A stretch of 28,251 bases of DNA from a virus. The notes under the pieces were generated by a model. It was not told where the DNA came from, did not search any database, and was given only the letters and a program-made list of their open reading frames with translations. How positions within the stretch are numbered: the stretch's first letter is position 1; each line of letters begins with the position of its first letter. The DNA lies in IMG/VR virus record IMGVR_UViG_3300042383_000066, positions 1 through 28,251 of that record, one strand, 5' to 3'. A program made the position numbers and the translations under genes. This document shows positions 1 through 7,578 of this stretch, piece after piece.

Positions 1-1705
1 TGCCGCTGCCGTTGATGGCTGCTGACACGCGGCCATCTGTCAATTCAGTTGGACGGCTGACAAGGTTAGTTGTCCAATCAGCGCCATCTGTTGCGCCAGG
101 CTCAATCTGGCCCATCACCCAGCTTGCGGCGTTGCGGCTGTCAAACACAACCGGCGGCACGGGTGTCACCTGTGCGCTTTCGTTGCGATCCCATGCGTAA
201 ATGCTGGCATCCTCTTCGCGCAATGTTAGTTCGATTGTGGCATCAGGGTTGAACGTCATTGCCCGAACGCGGAACAGCTTGCCCGTCCAACCGCGCGCGT
301 TTGACGTAACCGCAACCACCTGATTGCGCGTCAACTGCCAGCCGCGAACGCCAACTGTAACGTTAAACGTGCCTTGATACAGGTTGCGTTGTGCCGTTTG
401 TTTGGCAATGCGTTCCGCCCGGCGTTGATCCTGCACAACAGACAATTCCAGAGTGTAGGGTCGCGGCGCAAGTGATGTGCGCGGAATGGACACCTCTGGA
501 TAATCCACCATGCTATACAATGACGTTGGGGTTGGCTCACTGTAGCGGCCACGCACAACCGTAAACTGCTGGTCAATCGGCCCGGTTGGCTGCCATGAAT
601 AGCCGGAAACAAAATCATCATCAGTAAGCGCCACTGGTGAAACCAAGTCGTTTACCGAAACGCGCAGCGCAAGCCGCCCGCCGTCATCCACCAATTCGCC
701 GTTCATGCCTTTGAGCAATTCGCCAATGACTGCAAGCGGATCATCTGCATCAGAGAATGCCCGCCCGGCTTCAAACCGGCGTTGCGTGCCACCGATCGAA
801 AGAGCAATAGGCTCATCACACAAAGCCGCAGCAACCGCAAACGAGGCTAGATCAAGGGTATCTGCCGGCAATCCTACGCCAACAGAGATTTGCCCGCCAA
901 CTCGCCAGCCCAGAAGATACGACAGCATTTGCAGCGCGGGGTTGTTGCCGCGCGTCACGCCACTGGCGGTATAAAGCCACGTTGTTTGATCATTGGCGCG
1001 CTGGCTGCCGCTGCCGCCCGGCACCGTGCTATCACGCGCCGGATCATAGACAGGCATCCCAGTGCCAATGACAGCCCAACGCCCTGCAATGCCGCTAGAA
1101 AATGGTGACTGGCTGCTTTTGCTGTTTGCTGAACGTTTGACACGCACCTTCATTGTGGTGCTGCCCGTCATGCGCGTTGTGCTGCCCCAAGTGGTGCCAG
1201 CATTGACAGTGTGAAATGCGCTTGGGCCAGATTCAAGAATAACTTCGATGGTAAGATAACCAACGTATTTGCCCTGCGCACCGCCGGCAGATGTCCATGC
1301 AAGATCATTTTCAATGTATATGGTGTCTACGCTGGTAGATTTGTGCGCGGCAAGCGCAAAGATGTAATCAACAAACTCTTGATCGGTGCCGCTGGGTTCC
1401 GCATATTTTAGATCAACCGGAAATGCCGTTTGCCCTAGCAACAGCTTTCGCGGTGCCGCTGGATCAGCGTTAATCGCTTTAGGGTCAAAAGCTGATAGTG
1501 ATGCGCCGGCACCACGCAAAGCGCCTAAGCCATAGATGCCAAGGCCCGCAGTTATTGCACCAACAGCAATGGTGCCAATCAGCGCGGCACCACCAGCGGC
1601 AGCACTGCTGCCAATAATAAATGCACCAACAGCGTTGCCAACGCCCGGAACAAACATCAACGCTGCGGCGGCAATAAGCGCAATTATTCTTAGAGGTTTA
1701 CCCAT
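1..1705 (-). CDS. Tail tip / central tail hub protein (lambda gpJ-like), 3' end cut by window edge
   Basis: An uninterrupted reading frame starts at ATG 1705-1703 and runs off the left edge, giving more than 560 residues with no stop. The first ~65 residues are strongly hydrophobic and small-residue rich (starts MGKPLRIIALIAAAALMF). This is common at the N-terminus of tail-tip proteins of this type and may insert into or cross the host membrane. The following part carries motifs I associate with phage host-specificity/tail-hub proteins (DQEFVDYIFALAAHKS, IYIENDLAW, RDSTVPGGSGSQR, NDQTTWLY). It probably forms the distal hub that contacts the receptor and guides DNA ejection. The start overlaps the stop of the upstream NlpC-like gene by 8 bases, matching the lambda K-to-J order. 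The C-terminal, host-specific end lies outside the window. The exact family was assigned from memory of homologues. Confidence 0.85.
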   Translation of the reverse strand, partial: MGKPLRIIALIAAAALMFVPGVGNAVGAFIIGSSAAAGGAALIGTIAVGAITAGLGIYGLGALRGAGASLSAFDPKAINADPAAPRKLLLGQTAFPVDLKYAEPSGTDQEFVDYIFALAAHKSTSVDTIYIENDLAWTSAGGAQGKYVGYLTIEVILESGPSAFHTVNAGTTWGSTTRMTGSTTMKVRVKRSANSKSSQSPFSSGIAGRWAVIGTGMPVYDPARDSTVPGGSGSQRANDQTTWLYTASGVTRGNNPALQMLSYLLGWRVGGQISVGVGLPADTLDLASFAVAAALCDEPIALSIGGTQRRFEAGRAFSDADDPLAVIGELLKGMNGELVDDGGRLALRVSVNDLVSPVALTDDDFVSGYSWQPTGPIDQQFTVVRGRYSEPTPTSLYSMVDYPEVSIPRTSLAPRPYTLELSVVQDQRRAERIAKQTAQRNLYQGTFNVTVGVRGWQLTRNQVVAVTSNARGWTGKLFRVRAMTFNPDATIELTLREEDASIYAWDRNESAQVTPVPPVVFDSRNAASWVMGQIEPGATDGADWTTNLVSRPTELTDGRVSAAINGSG

Positions 1706-2111
1706 CTGCGCGCCCCACTGGCCAAGCCATGACAGGCGCAATGCGTATCATGCCGTCGTGACTAAATGCAATTGCAGAGCCTATCATCATGACGCCCAGC
1801 ACGCCACCATCACTAACTATATCGCCACGCATGGCTTGCAGCGGCGCAATGCGTTCACCAAGGCAAGCATCCGCCGCATCTGTCAGCGATCGCCAGCCCA
1901 TGTCTTTAAGCCACCGACCTTGGCCTGCTTCACTGCGATACGGACGTGCGCCGTCAAATGCTAGCCGCTCACCGCTTACCGCTTCAATTGCGTCTAGCAC
2001 AAAGGCCACGCAATCCTGGCCCCAACCAAACGCATATTCGCGCTCTTGCCAATTTGCCAAAACGGCGTGCAAGCGCGGCTCCCATTCTGGGTGACGGGTA
2101 GTTAAGCGCAT
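1698..2111 (-). CDS. NlpC/P60-like tail-tip protein (DUF6950 type)
   Basis: This is a protein of 137 residues starting at ATG 2111, which overlaps the upstream stop as TGATG; a GTG three bases upstream is an alternative. It has a Cys in GWGQDCVAFVLDAI (Cys34), a RGDIV motif near residue 96 and a His in FSHDG (His118). This Cys / GDIV / His spacing fits a compact NlpC/P60-like (DUF6950) fold. Such proteins occupy the position of lambda gpK just upstream of the tail-hub gene, where they are thought to act in tail-tip assembly or as a peptidoglycan-cleaving activity during entry. Activity is inferred, since only the candidate catalytic Cys and His are visible. It lies in the middle of a translationally coupled tail-tip gene series. 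Confidence 0.75.
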   Translation of the reverse strand: MRLTTRHPEWEPRLHAVLANWQEREYAFGWGQDCVAFVLDAIEAVSGERLAFDGARPYRSEAGQGRWLKDMGWRSLTDAADACLGERIAPLQAMRGDIVSDGGVLGVMMIGSAIAFSHDGMIRIAPVMAWPVGRADG

Positions 2112-2752
2112 CACCGTTCCCTTGTAAAATCTTCAAGGCCAGGGTTGCGTGATCCGCCACCGCCGGGAATAATGTTAGGCGTCCATCCGCCAGCCTTAAT
2201 GACCGCGCTTGATGTGTCACCGGCATCATATAAAGTAGACTGCAAGTAGGTGCGATTTTGAGCATTGCTTAACAGGCTCAAATAGTTTTCCGACTGCATG
2301 GTGATAATGTAACTTTGCGCGTCTGCCTCTTGCGATGGCTGGGTCATATAGCCGCGATACAATGGCCGCAATTGCGTAACCGTTGCGCCGCCGCTTGTTA
2401 CCGTTTCAATGTCATATATGGCAAGCCAAAGGCGCACGCGCCGGCCAACATAAAGCGCCGGGGTTTCAATTGCGCTCATAAGCGCCGTATCTGCCGGATC
2501 GGCCAACAACCTAAACCCTAGCGCATCACCACCGCCCTGTTCCTGTGAAACAGGTTCGACAGACAGCACATCGCTATTGGCCACAGGGAATGTAATGTTG
2601 GCGCAATCAGCGTCACTGTCAGCAAGACCAGTCGGAACGTGGATCGGGCATGGCGCAAACGCACCGCGCAATGGCAAATCTTGAAAATCTGCAAAAAACA
2701 AAATTGCGCCGGTAACGCCATCAGCCGATAGGGTAGCGTTATTAAGTGCCAT
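2111..2752 (-). CDS. Tail-tip associated protein (gpL-like position)
   Basis: The protein has 213 residues and begins MALNNATLSADG. A start nine bases further upstream is possible, but it would sit directly on the AGAGGA ribosome-binding sequence. The ATG at 2752 has that sequence 9 bases upstream and overlaps the previous stop as TAATG, so I prefer it. The sequence is rich in beta-forming segments (RRVRLWLAIYDIE, SYIITMQSENYLSLLS) and ends with a Gly-rich stretch (IIPGGGGSRNPG). I recognise it only as the conserved tail-protein type found between the tape measure and the NlpC-like gene in alphaproteobacterial siphophages. By position it is equivalent to the baseplate/hub assembly proteins (lambda gpL). 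Its two Cys near residues 34 and 49 could bind metal, as the C-terminus of gpL does, but that is speculative. Confidence 0.65.
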   Translation of the reverse strand: MALNNATLSADGVTGAILFFADFQDLPLRGAFAPCPIHVPTGLADSDADCANITFPVANSDVLSVEPVSQEQGGGDALGFRLLADPADTALMSAIETPALYVGRRVRLWLAIYDIETVTSGGATVTQLRPLYRGYMTQPSQEADAQSYIITMQSENYLSLLSNAQNRTYLQSTLYDAGDTSSAVIKAGGWTPNIIPGGGGSRNPGLEDFTRER

Positions 2753-3369
2753 TAGAACCATTCCTCTGCGCTAATGGTTCCAATCTCATACACGGTGCCA
2801 GGCGTTGCAGCCCATCTAATAGGATCACGCAAACGCATAACAGCAACCGGCGTGTGCAGGCGCACCGTAGCGCCATTGGATGGTGATTGGCGCAATGGGG
2901 TTGCTAGTGTTGCAATGCCAACGCCGCTGCCATCACCCGTCAACGGTGCCGCCAAAGCACACAGTTGTTCATCACCATTGGGCAACGCAATGCTGATAAG
3001 CGATCCGTTAGCAAGGTTTGTTACGCCAGTTGCCAAGCCGGTTAGTGACAGCGTAAATCCAAGCTGGCTGCCACCGTTGACGGTGCAAGTGGCTGGCACG
3101 GGTGCAGAGGCTTGCGCCACTTCAACCGCCGGCAAACGAAAGCCCACGGTCGTGGCGTAGCTAAAGGCTAGCCATTGCCGGATGTTTCGCAATTGCGCTT
3201 GGCTGGCGGTCGGCACAACTTCCAAATCGCAAAACCACCGGGCAGATGGGCCAATTCTGACAGCCCGCGTGCGCCCGGTAAACTCGCTGCGGTTGTAGAT
3301 AATGCCGCCTTGCTGCCGCCAGTTTGCGCTGCGGAAAACAACGCCAGCGGGAAGATCAACAATGCTCAT
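2752..3369 (-). CDS. Minor tail protein (distal tail / gpM-like position)
   Basis: This is a 205-residue protein starting MSIVDLPAGVVFRSANWR, directly downstream of the tape measure (one base between stop and start). It is mostly beta-type sequence with a central Gly/Thr/Leu-rich part (TLSLTGLATGVTNLANG). The C-terminus is DPIRWAATPGTVYEIGTISAEEWF-like, with Trp and Tyr residues. No catalytic motif is visible. Immediately after the tape measure, siphophages usually encode the distal tail protein or its equivalent, which caps the tube and starts the tip complex. That role is inferred from position and beta-rich character, not from a recognised domain. It is coupled by TAATG to the next gene. 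Confidence 0.6.
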   Translation of the reverse strand: MSIVDLPAGVVFRSANWRQQGGIIYNRSEFTGRTRAVRIGPSARWFCDLEVVPTASQAQLRNIRQWLAFSYATTVGFRLPAVEVAQASAPVPATCTVNGGSQLGFTLSLTGLATGVTNLANGSLISIALPNGDEQLCALAAPLTGDGSGVGIATLATPLRQSPSNGATVRLHTPVAVMRLRDPIRWAATPGTVYEIGTISAEEWF

Positions 3370-3370
3370 C

Positions 3371-5104
3371 TTAAGCCCCTGCTGACATCATCATTCGTGG
3401 CCGCGCGGCCTTGCGCATTTGCTCACCTGCTGCCGCCGTTGCGCCTTGCACAACCGTTGTGACAAACAGCGGTGACGGCTCAACCATTACACGCACTTGC
3501 TGTTCACCGCCAGTGCCACCGCCAGACTTGTTGGCATTGATATAACCGGAAGAGTTTGGAACAAATAATTCCGGCCCCCGCTCACCAACTAGGTAGGCGT
3601 TGCCCATAGACACAGGCCCGCCATTAGCACGAGCGCCGCCAAAAACTTTACCCAAGCCGCCAAGGCTGCTACCAAAACCAACGCCAAATGCGCCGCCGGA
3701 TATGATGTTGAGCAAACCGGCACTAAGGATTTGCGCGGCCAAGCCTTTAAGCACATCACCAAAGCTGCGGCCATAAACAATTGCCTGCGCCAATCCAGTG
3801 GTAAGCGTTTCAGTGTAAGCTTGCGCCAGTTCAATCTGCTGTCGATCAACCAGATCAAGGCTAAAGTCATATTGCTGCAAGTCGCGCATGGTTTCGGCCA
3901 CGCCTTGCAACGCTTCATTAGTCAATTCAATATTGGCAGGCGTTCCAGCGTCAAGCAGTTGCCGCAATTCAAAGCCGCTTTCCATGTTGGCAGCGGTAAA
4001 ATCTTTGGTTTCTTTGCTTTTTTTAGTTTTCTTTGCTGTTGTTTTCATGCCGATCATCGGCCCAGTGCCAAACCTGCCGCTAGCATTAAGCGGAAACAAG
4101 CGTGACATTGGATCGGTCAAAGCCGGATTTTCCATTTCCTGCTGTCGCAGCAAATTTTGTAGCTCACGTTCTCGCGCGCGCGCATTGGCAATAGCTTGCG
4201 GCGCAACCGGGATAAAGCCAAACGTGCCGGCTTCAAGATTTTCCCGCGTTTCACGAGCCTTCATTAAAGCGGTAATAGTTCCGCTGCGAGTGCTAGTATC
4301 TTGCTTGCCTGTAATATTATCAAACGCAACACCCAACCGTTGCAACAGCGTAATTGTTTCGCCGGCCCAAATTGTCAAACGATTCGTGGATTGCGTGGCA
4401 AAAGCGTCAATGCTTTCATTAGCATCTGCCAGCTTTTTAACCATTGTCTCATCAATAACTGCGCCAGTTTTGCGGAAATTATCTTCCGCAGTTTTTAGCG
4501 CAATGCCGCCATCGGCCAAAGCGGCAGCTAGTTGTGGCCCCATTTTCTGGCCAACCAATGCAGAAACATCAGCGGCAAATCTGGCTTGCGTTGTATAACG
4601 CCCGGCAGTTTGAGCAATGGCGTCAAGCAACCCGTCCGTTGTGGAAATTTCACCGTTCAAAATGCGGGAAGTAATTCCCATTCGGTCAAGCACTTCAACC
4701 GTGCCTTTAGCCGCCGTGCCGCCTTGAACATCGCCAAGCGTTGTCAGCAGTTTTTGAAAAATCTTTTGCTGCTGCTCTGCGCCAACTTCCAAGCTACGCA
4801 ATGCGTCACGCAACGTTTGAAAGCGTTCAACGCTAATACCGGCTTGATCTGCCGCCGTTGCCAAATCATCAGCAAAGTTTAGAATTTTGCTGCTAAAACT
4901 TGCAATTGCGCCAACTGAAAGAACGCTAATAAATCCTTTCATTGCGCCGCCCATAAATTCAATGGACGCACTAGCCCTTTGCGTTTGGCGTTCTGTAGTG
5001 CTGGCAAAACGATCAATGGCTTTTTCGCCAGCGGTCAATTGCTGCCGCAGCAATGTTGTGCTGGCGTCAATCTGCAACAGCAGCCTTTGCACATCTTCAG
5101 CCAT
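3371..5104 (-). CDS. Tail tape measure protein
   Basis: At 577 residues this is among the longest structural genes here. It starts at ATG 5104 with a GAGGTG ribosome-binding site. The N-terminal ~60 residues look coiled-coil (LLLQIDASTTLLRQQLTAG, then Ser/Thr/Gln-rich). A hydrophobic segment follows at about residues 50-75 (GAMKGFISVLSVGAIASF). The C-terminal part has a second hydrophobic, Gly-rich region (SAGLLNIISGGAFGVGFG) and the signature ANGGPVSMGNAYLVGERGPE, which is typical of lambda-H/TMP_2 tape measures. The protein sets tail length and is ejected with DNA. It follows the frameshift-linked chaperone genes, which is the universal order in siphophages. From its size a tail of about 85-90 nm is expected. 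Confidence 0.92.
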   Translation of the reverse strand: MAEDVQRLLLQIDASTTLLRQQLTAGEKAIDRFASTTERQTQRASASIEFMGGAMKGFISVLSVGAIASFSSKILNFADDLATAADQAGISVERFQTLRDALRSLEVGAEQQQKIFQKLLTTLGDVQGGTAAKGTVEVLDRMGITSRILNGEISTTDGLLDAIAQTAGRYTTQARFAADVSALVGQKMGPQLAAALADGGIALKTAEDNFRKTGAVIDETMVKKLADANESIDAFATQSTNRLTIWAGETITLLQRLGVAFDNITGKQDTSTRSGTITALMKARETRENLEAGTFGFIPVAPQAIANARARERELQNLLRQQEMENPALTDPMSRLFPLNASGRFGTGPMIGMKTTAKKTKKSKETKDFTAANMESGFELRQLLDAGTPANIELTNEALQGVAETMRDLQQYDFSLDLVDRQQIELAQAYTETLTTGLAQAIVYGRSFGDVLKGLAAQILSAGLLNIISGGAFGVGFGSSLGGLGKVFGGARANGGPVSMGNAYLVGERGPELFVPNSSGYINANKSGGGTGGEQQVRVMVEPSPLFVTTVVQGATAAAGEQMRKAARPRMMMSAGA

Positions 5105-5112
5105 TGTTCACC

Positions 5113-5226
5113 TCATTGCCGTTTGTTCATTTCCTTGTGAACTTCCAGCGCGGCCCAAACTTCATGCGGCGTGGCCTGCCAAAAGTTGGACGGAGGCAAA
5201 TGAAACACCGCCGTCCATATACCCAT
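5113..5226 (-). CDS. Second tail assembly chaperone ORF (T-like), in -1 frame to the first
   Basis: This short reading frame ends just upstream of the tape measure and encodes LPPSNFWQATPHEVWAAL. The FW-x-x-TP-x-E pattern is characteristic of the small tail-chaperone partner (rcc01693/TAC type). From the ATG at 5226, which overlaps the first ORF's stop as TGATG, it gives only 37 residues. The frame stays open upstream to at least 5328 and is in the -1 frame relative to the 5226-5648 gene. This is the geometry of lambda G-GT. Made by frameshift at the G5 run (5276-5280), it would be the tail of a 178-residue fusion with a Gly/Asp-rich linker (EAGDGDGDGDPRRR). No good Shine-Dalgarno precedes the ATG, so frameshift fusion or translational coupling is more likely than free initiation. 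Confidence 0.7.
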   Translation of the reverse strand: MGIWTAVFHLPPSNFWQATPHEVWAALEVHKEMNKRQ

Positions 5227-5648
5227 CAGCCGGCGTCGGGGATCACCGTCTCCGTCTCCGTCACCGGCTTCCACTCCCCCGATGACGTAACGCCGCCAGT
5301 CGCAGCAGCCATCAGCACAATCGCGCAACGCTCTGTAGCCCTAACGATCCCGCCTTCGTGGATTAGGCTGGCAACCTTTTTGACGTTAGCACCTGCTGCG
5401 CTTCGCGTGATTGGCGTTGCGTTGCCTTCTGCAACTTGTTGCTTGCCCCAAGATTTGATGCACTCGGTCACGATGATAGCCGCATCGCCAAGCTTCAATT
5501 CGCCCTGCGCTGCCATATTGACCAGCGCAACAATGCCGCGATTAGTTTGGCTTTCAATCTCTTCGATCGCCTCATAACTGGGTCGCATCACATATGTCGC
5601 GTCAAGATCAATTGTGACCTCGCCACGGCTGTTAGGTTCATTCGCCAT
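5226..5648 (-). CDS. Tail assembly chaperone (GTA gp10-like, G-like)
   Basis: This 140-residue protein begins MANEPNSRGEVTIDLDATY. It contains YEAIEEIESQTNRGIVALVN and GELKLGDAAIIVTECIK, which match my knowledge of the gene-transfer-agent gp10 / Phage_TAC_11 tail chaperones. These proteins bind the tape measure and keep it soluble during tube polymerisation. Its position between tail tube and tape measure supports this. The 3' end (GAGACGGAGACGG repeats coding VTETETVIPDAG) overlaps the open -1 frame of the second chaperone. The likely slippery run is G GGG GAG at 5280-5274; a CCCC run at 5238-5241 is a weaker alternative. The start overlaps the end of the preceding small gene by 11 bases. 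Confidence 0.82.
   Translation of the reverse strand: MANEPNSRGEVTIDLDATYVMRPSYEAIEEIESQTNRGIVALVNMAAQGELKLGDAAIIVTECIKSWGKQQVAEGNATPITRSAAGANVKKVASLIHEGGIVRATERCAIVLMAAATGGVTSSGEWKPVTETETVIPDAG
5274..5280 (-). other. Candidate -1 ribosomal frameshift site in tail chaperone genes
   Basis: On the coding (minus) strand the first chaperone reads TCG GGG GAG here. A tRNA-Gly on GGG can slip back one base and re-pair perfectly with GGG. That leads into the -1 frame, which encodes the FW-x-x-TP chaperone partner and ends before the tape measure. The heptamer resembles the G-rich slippery sites reported for lambda-like G/GT pairs (GGGAAAG in lambda), but the A-site codon re-pairs poorly. A C4 run at 5238-5241 (ATC CCC GAC) is a second, less likely site. 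Confidence 0.5.
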
Positions 5649-5898
5649 CAGTCACCTTTGGTTCGGGGTAGAATTCAAGCAACGCATTACGCCACACAAA
5701 TTCATCACCGGCAAGCGCCATCGCCTGCGCTAGCACATCAGCCTGGCGCTTATCACCTAGCATAGGCCCAGCAATAAGCGCCAGCACTGACCAACCGGGA
5801 GGCATAGGCCCGGTCAATGCTTCACGCGGAAAGCACCCGCAGCCCGCCAGCACAGCCACATCGTGACCTGCTGGCGGCGCTTTGATCTTGTCCAGCAT
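5638..5898 (-). CDS. Small conserved-looking protein of unknown function in tail module
   Basis: This encodes 86 residues, starting MLDKIKAPPAGHDVAVLAGC. The start overlaps the tail tube stop as TAATG and its end overlaps the chaperone start by 11 bases, so it is almost certainly translated as part of the tail operon. It holds a Cys-Gly-Cys (AGCGCFPREAL), a Pro-rich turn (GPMPPGWSVLALIAGPMLG) and a helical C-terminal half (ADVLAQAMALAGDEFVWRNA) ending in acidic residues. I do not recognise the family. Its position between tail tube and chaperone suggests a role in tube assembly, but nothing in the sequence shows a specific activity. Confidence 0.7.
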   Translation of the reverse strand: MLDKIKAPPAGHDVAVLAGCGCFPREALTGPMPPGWSVLALIAGPMLGDKRQADVLAQAMALAGDEFVWRNALLEFYPEPKVTDGE

Positions 5899-6320
5899 TA
5901 GGCCAGAAGATCAGTGGTAGGCGCTGCGGTCGGCGTCAGGCTAACCGTCGTCGCGTGAACGTCATTCAGCGGGCTGCTAGCGCCCATGCTGGCAACGCGC
6001 ATAATGCAAGCAAACACCACGTCACCGGACGCGAAAGGCGACTTGCGCACCTGAACGCCAGCAGACGCGCCGCTAGCATAGATGGTTTCAAGCCGCGCGT
6101 GACCGTTGGCGTCGGGCAGATCAGGCCGATATTCCATCGACATTGCGTAGTTGCGCATGGCACGTTCCGTGACTTCAACCGTGCTGGCCTTGTCAACAGT
6201 GCTATACGAAACTTCGCCGCGATCAATGGTATGGCTAATTTGACCAGCCACCACGTTGAACGAACCAGTTGTCGCGCTTTCGATAAAGACGCGGTAGTTG
6301 TTAGCTGAAAGTTTAGGCAT
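5898..6320 (-). CDS. Major tail tube protein (TP901-1-like)
   Basis: The 140-residue protein starts MPKLSANNYRVFIES and continues with FNVVAGQISHTIDRGEVSYS, RNYAMSMEYRPDLPDANG and ASGASAGVQVRKSPFASGDV. This pattern (short N-terminal strand with a variable loop, then xMxxxPDxPDxxGxxRLExxY) fits the TP901-1/phage_tail_2 major tail proteins of alphaproteobacterial siphophages. It polymerises as stacked hexameric rings into the non-contractile tube. It lies between the tail terminator and the chaperone/tape-measure genes, as expected. It has a good AAGGAG-type site upstream and a 12-base gap from the terminator gene, the largest in this module, which would suit independent high-level initiation of an abundant protein. 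Confidence 0.85.
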   Translation of the reverse strand: MPKLSANNYRVFIESATTGSFNVVAGQISHTIDRGEVSYSTVDKASTVEVTERAMRNYAMSMEYRPDLPDANGHARLETIYASGASAGVQVRKSPFASGDVVFACIMRVASMGASSPLNDVHATTVSLTPTAAPTTDLLA

Positions 6321-6332
6321 TGATTGGACTCC

Positions 6333-6752
6333 TTACAAAACTATGACTTCAAACGTCTGGCGGCCAACGTGAACCAAATTGGCCTCGGTCGCTTCTTCAC
6401 CAACACCGGACGATTGAAGCCGGCACTCTCCCACCGCGAAGCCGGAAACGGTAAGAGAAACTTTTTCAAGCCGCGTATAAATAGCAGCAATGATAGCCTG
6501 TGCGCTAGCCTTTGATCGCCCGCGATAGACAGTCACAATGTTAATACTAACGCGCCGATCAAAGCCAGCTTTGGTTTCGGTCGGCCCTAGGTCTACGCCA
6601 TCAACAACAATGACTGCCGGCAGGGTTTCATCAGGCACGCGCTGATAGACCGGCACATTATAGCTAGTGCCGCCCTCCGTGTAGGTAATGGCCGGCGATG
6701 CCAGTGCGTTCAACACCGCCAACGCGATCGGCCCCGTTGGATCGTTCGCCAT
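6333..6752 (-). CDS. Tail terminator / tail completion protein (DUF3168)
   Basis: This encodes 139 residues: MANDPTGPIALAVLNALAS followed by VPVYQRVPDETLPAVIVVDG, RRVSINIVTVYRGRSKASAQ and a C-terminal HVGRQTFEVIVL strand. The pattern (helical N-terminus, PY-x-x-VP-x...LPAVVV, long helix starting in the KASAQAIIAAI region, final strand ending the protein) is that of DUF3168. This family has the fold of lambda gpU / SPP1 gp17 tail terminators. Such proteins form a hexameric ring that stops tube growth and mates with the head. Its place between the gp10-like gene and the tube gene is canonical. Confidence 0.82.
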   Translation of the reverse strand: MANDPTGPIALAVLNALASPAITYTEGGTSYNVPVYQRVPDETLPAVIVVDGVDLGPTETKAGFDRRVSINIVTVYRGRSKASAQAIIAAIYTRLEKVSLTVSGFAVGECRLQSSGVGEEATEANLVHVGRQTFEVIVL

Positions 6753-6754
6753 TA

Positions 6755-7240
6755 TCAGCCCCCGACAGACAGTCGTTTAACCGCACTGCCCAAAACTTTG
6801 CGAAGGTTTTCGCCCAGTGTCCGCTCCATAAACTCTTGGGTGCGGCCCCTAACAAAATCATATCGCCCTGCTGGTATAGCACGAATTTTCATTAAATACA
6901 CGGCTACGCCACCAGAAACAGGTTTGCGCCGCTTGACGGTGACAACCTTTGACTTGCGGCCATATTCCAAAATGCGCGCATACCAAACGCGGCGTTGCAC
7001 TGCTTTAGTCAAAAGCCCTACGCGCAAGCGCAAGGTTTTGGGAAATACCTTAAACGCCAGCGCCGCCCTCAGCTTGCCTGAACGTGATGGCGTCTCACTG
7101 CGCGCATAGGCCAAGATGGCAGGCGCATGTCGCTGATACGCGCTTACAATTTCCTTTTCGGTTTCCGGCCCGATGTTAGACAAGATGCGCCGAATGCGAA
7201 TCCGATCGCGTGTTGCAAACTGGCTTTTGCTGCGCGCCAT
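6755..7240 (-). CDS. HK97 gp10-like head-tail protein
   Basis: This is a 161-residue basic protein, starting MARSKSQFATRDRIRIRRIL. It has the APAILAYARSETPSRSGKLR stretch (the ...A..xxPxxSGxLRxS signature of HK97_gp10/Minor_tail_Z-type proteins) followed by VWYARILEYGRKSK (the YAxxxEyG motif) and a C-terminal amphipathic helix. In HK97-like phages this gene sits between head closure and tail terminator, and the product takes part in tail completion or head-tail joining. The C-terminal segment FMERTLGENLRKVLGSAVKR is typical. The start overlaps the upstream stop as TAATG. It is slightly longer than many family members because of a basic insert (KVVTVKRRKPVSGG). Confidence 0.8.
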   Translation of the reverse strand: MARSKSQFATRDRIRIRRILSNIGPETEKEIVSAYQRHAPAILAYARSETPSRSGKLRAALAFKVFPKTLRLRVGLLTKAVQRRVWYARILEYGRKSKVVTVKRRKPVSGGVAVYLMKIRAIPAGRYDFVRGRTQEFMERTLGENLRKVLGSAVKRLSVGG

Positions 7241-7578
7241 TACGTTGGCACACCAGCCGTGGCCTGAATGACTAAATGCGTCCTGCGCCCGTCAATGTCT
7301 GCCACGCTGTCAATCCGCAGCGGCGTTTGTTGGGTGCTATCAATCCACATTAGTCGGCAGTCTGGCGTTACGTCACGGCGATAACGCATGTGCAATTTGT
7401 AACGCTGTTGGCCAATCGAAATAAGATCAGCCTCATCAATTTTTGTGCCGCCTTGTGGCAGCAATTCAGCCCACACAGTGGCAAGGCTGGCCCAAGCTGT
7501 CACCTCACCACCAGCGCCATCGCTGATGTTGTTTGGTGCCTCAATGCGCACCAGATGACGCATTTTGCCAATGCGCAT
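7240..7578 (-). CDS. Head closure / head-tail adaptor protein (SPP1 gp16-like)
   Basis: The 112-residue protein begins MRIGKMRHLVRIEAPNNISD. The pattern MRxGxLRHxVxIExP...D-x-GGEVxxWASLATVWAEL, then the RYKLHMRYRRDVTPDCRLMW segment and IDSVADIDGRRTHLVIQATA, is the textbook phage head-tail joining family (PF05521). It forms the ring beneath the connector that closes the DNA channel. It lies between the connector and the gp10-like protein, and both junctions are TAATG overlaps, so expression is strongly coupled. Confidence 0.9.
   Translation of the reverse strand: MRIGKMRHLVRIEAPNNISDGAGGEVTAWASLATVWAELLPQGGTKIDEADLISIGQQRYKLHMRYRRDVTPDCRLMWIDSTQQTPLRIDSVADIDGRRTHLVIQATAGVPT

Noticed and set aside
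1536-1964. Plus-strand ORF of 142 codons at the left end
   Set aside because: Antisense to the J-like and NlpC-like genes; the Ala/Pro/Ile-rich translation is the complement of the hydrophobic N-terminus of the tail hub.
3888-4598. Plus-strand ORF of 236 codons opposite the tape measure
   Set aside because: It is antisense to a well-supported tape measure gene; its Ser/Ala/Val-rich composition reflects the complementary codons.
5113-5328. A stand-alone 71-residue gene starting at TTG 5328
   Set aside because: The TTG has no Shine-Dalgarno and lies inside the first chaperone; the -1 frameshift or the TGATG start at 5226 explains the frame better.
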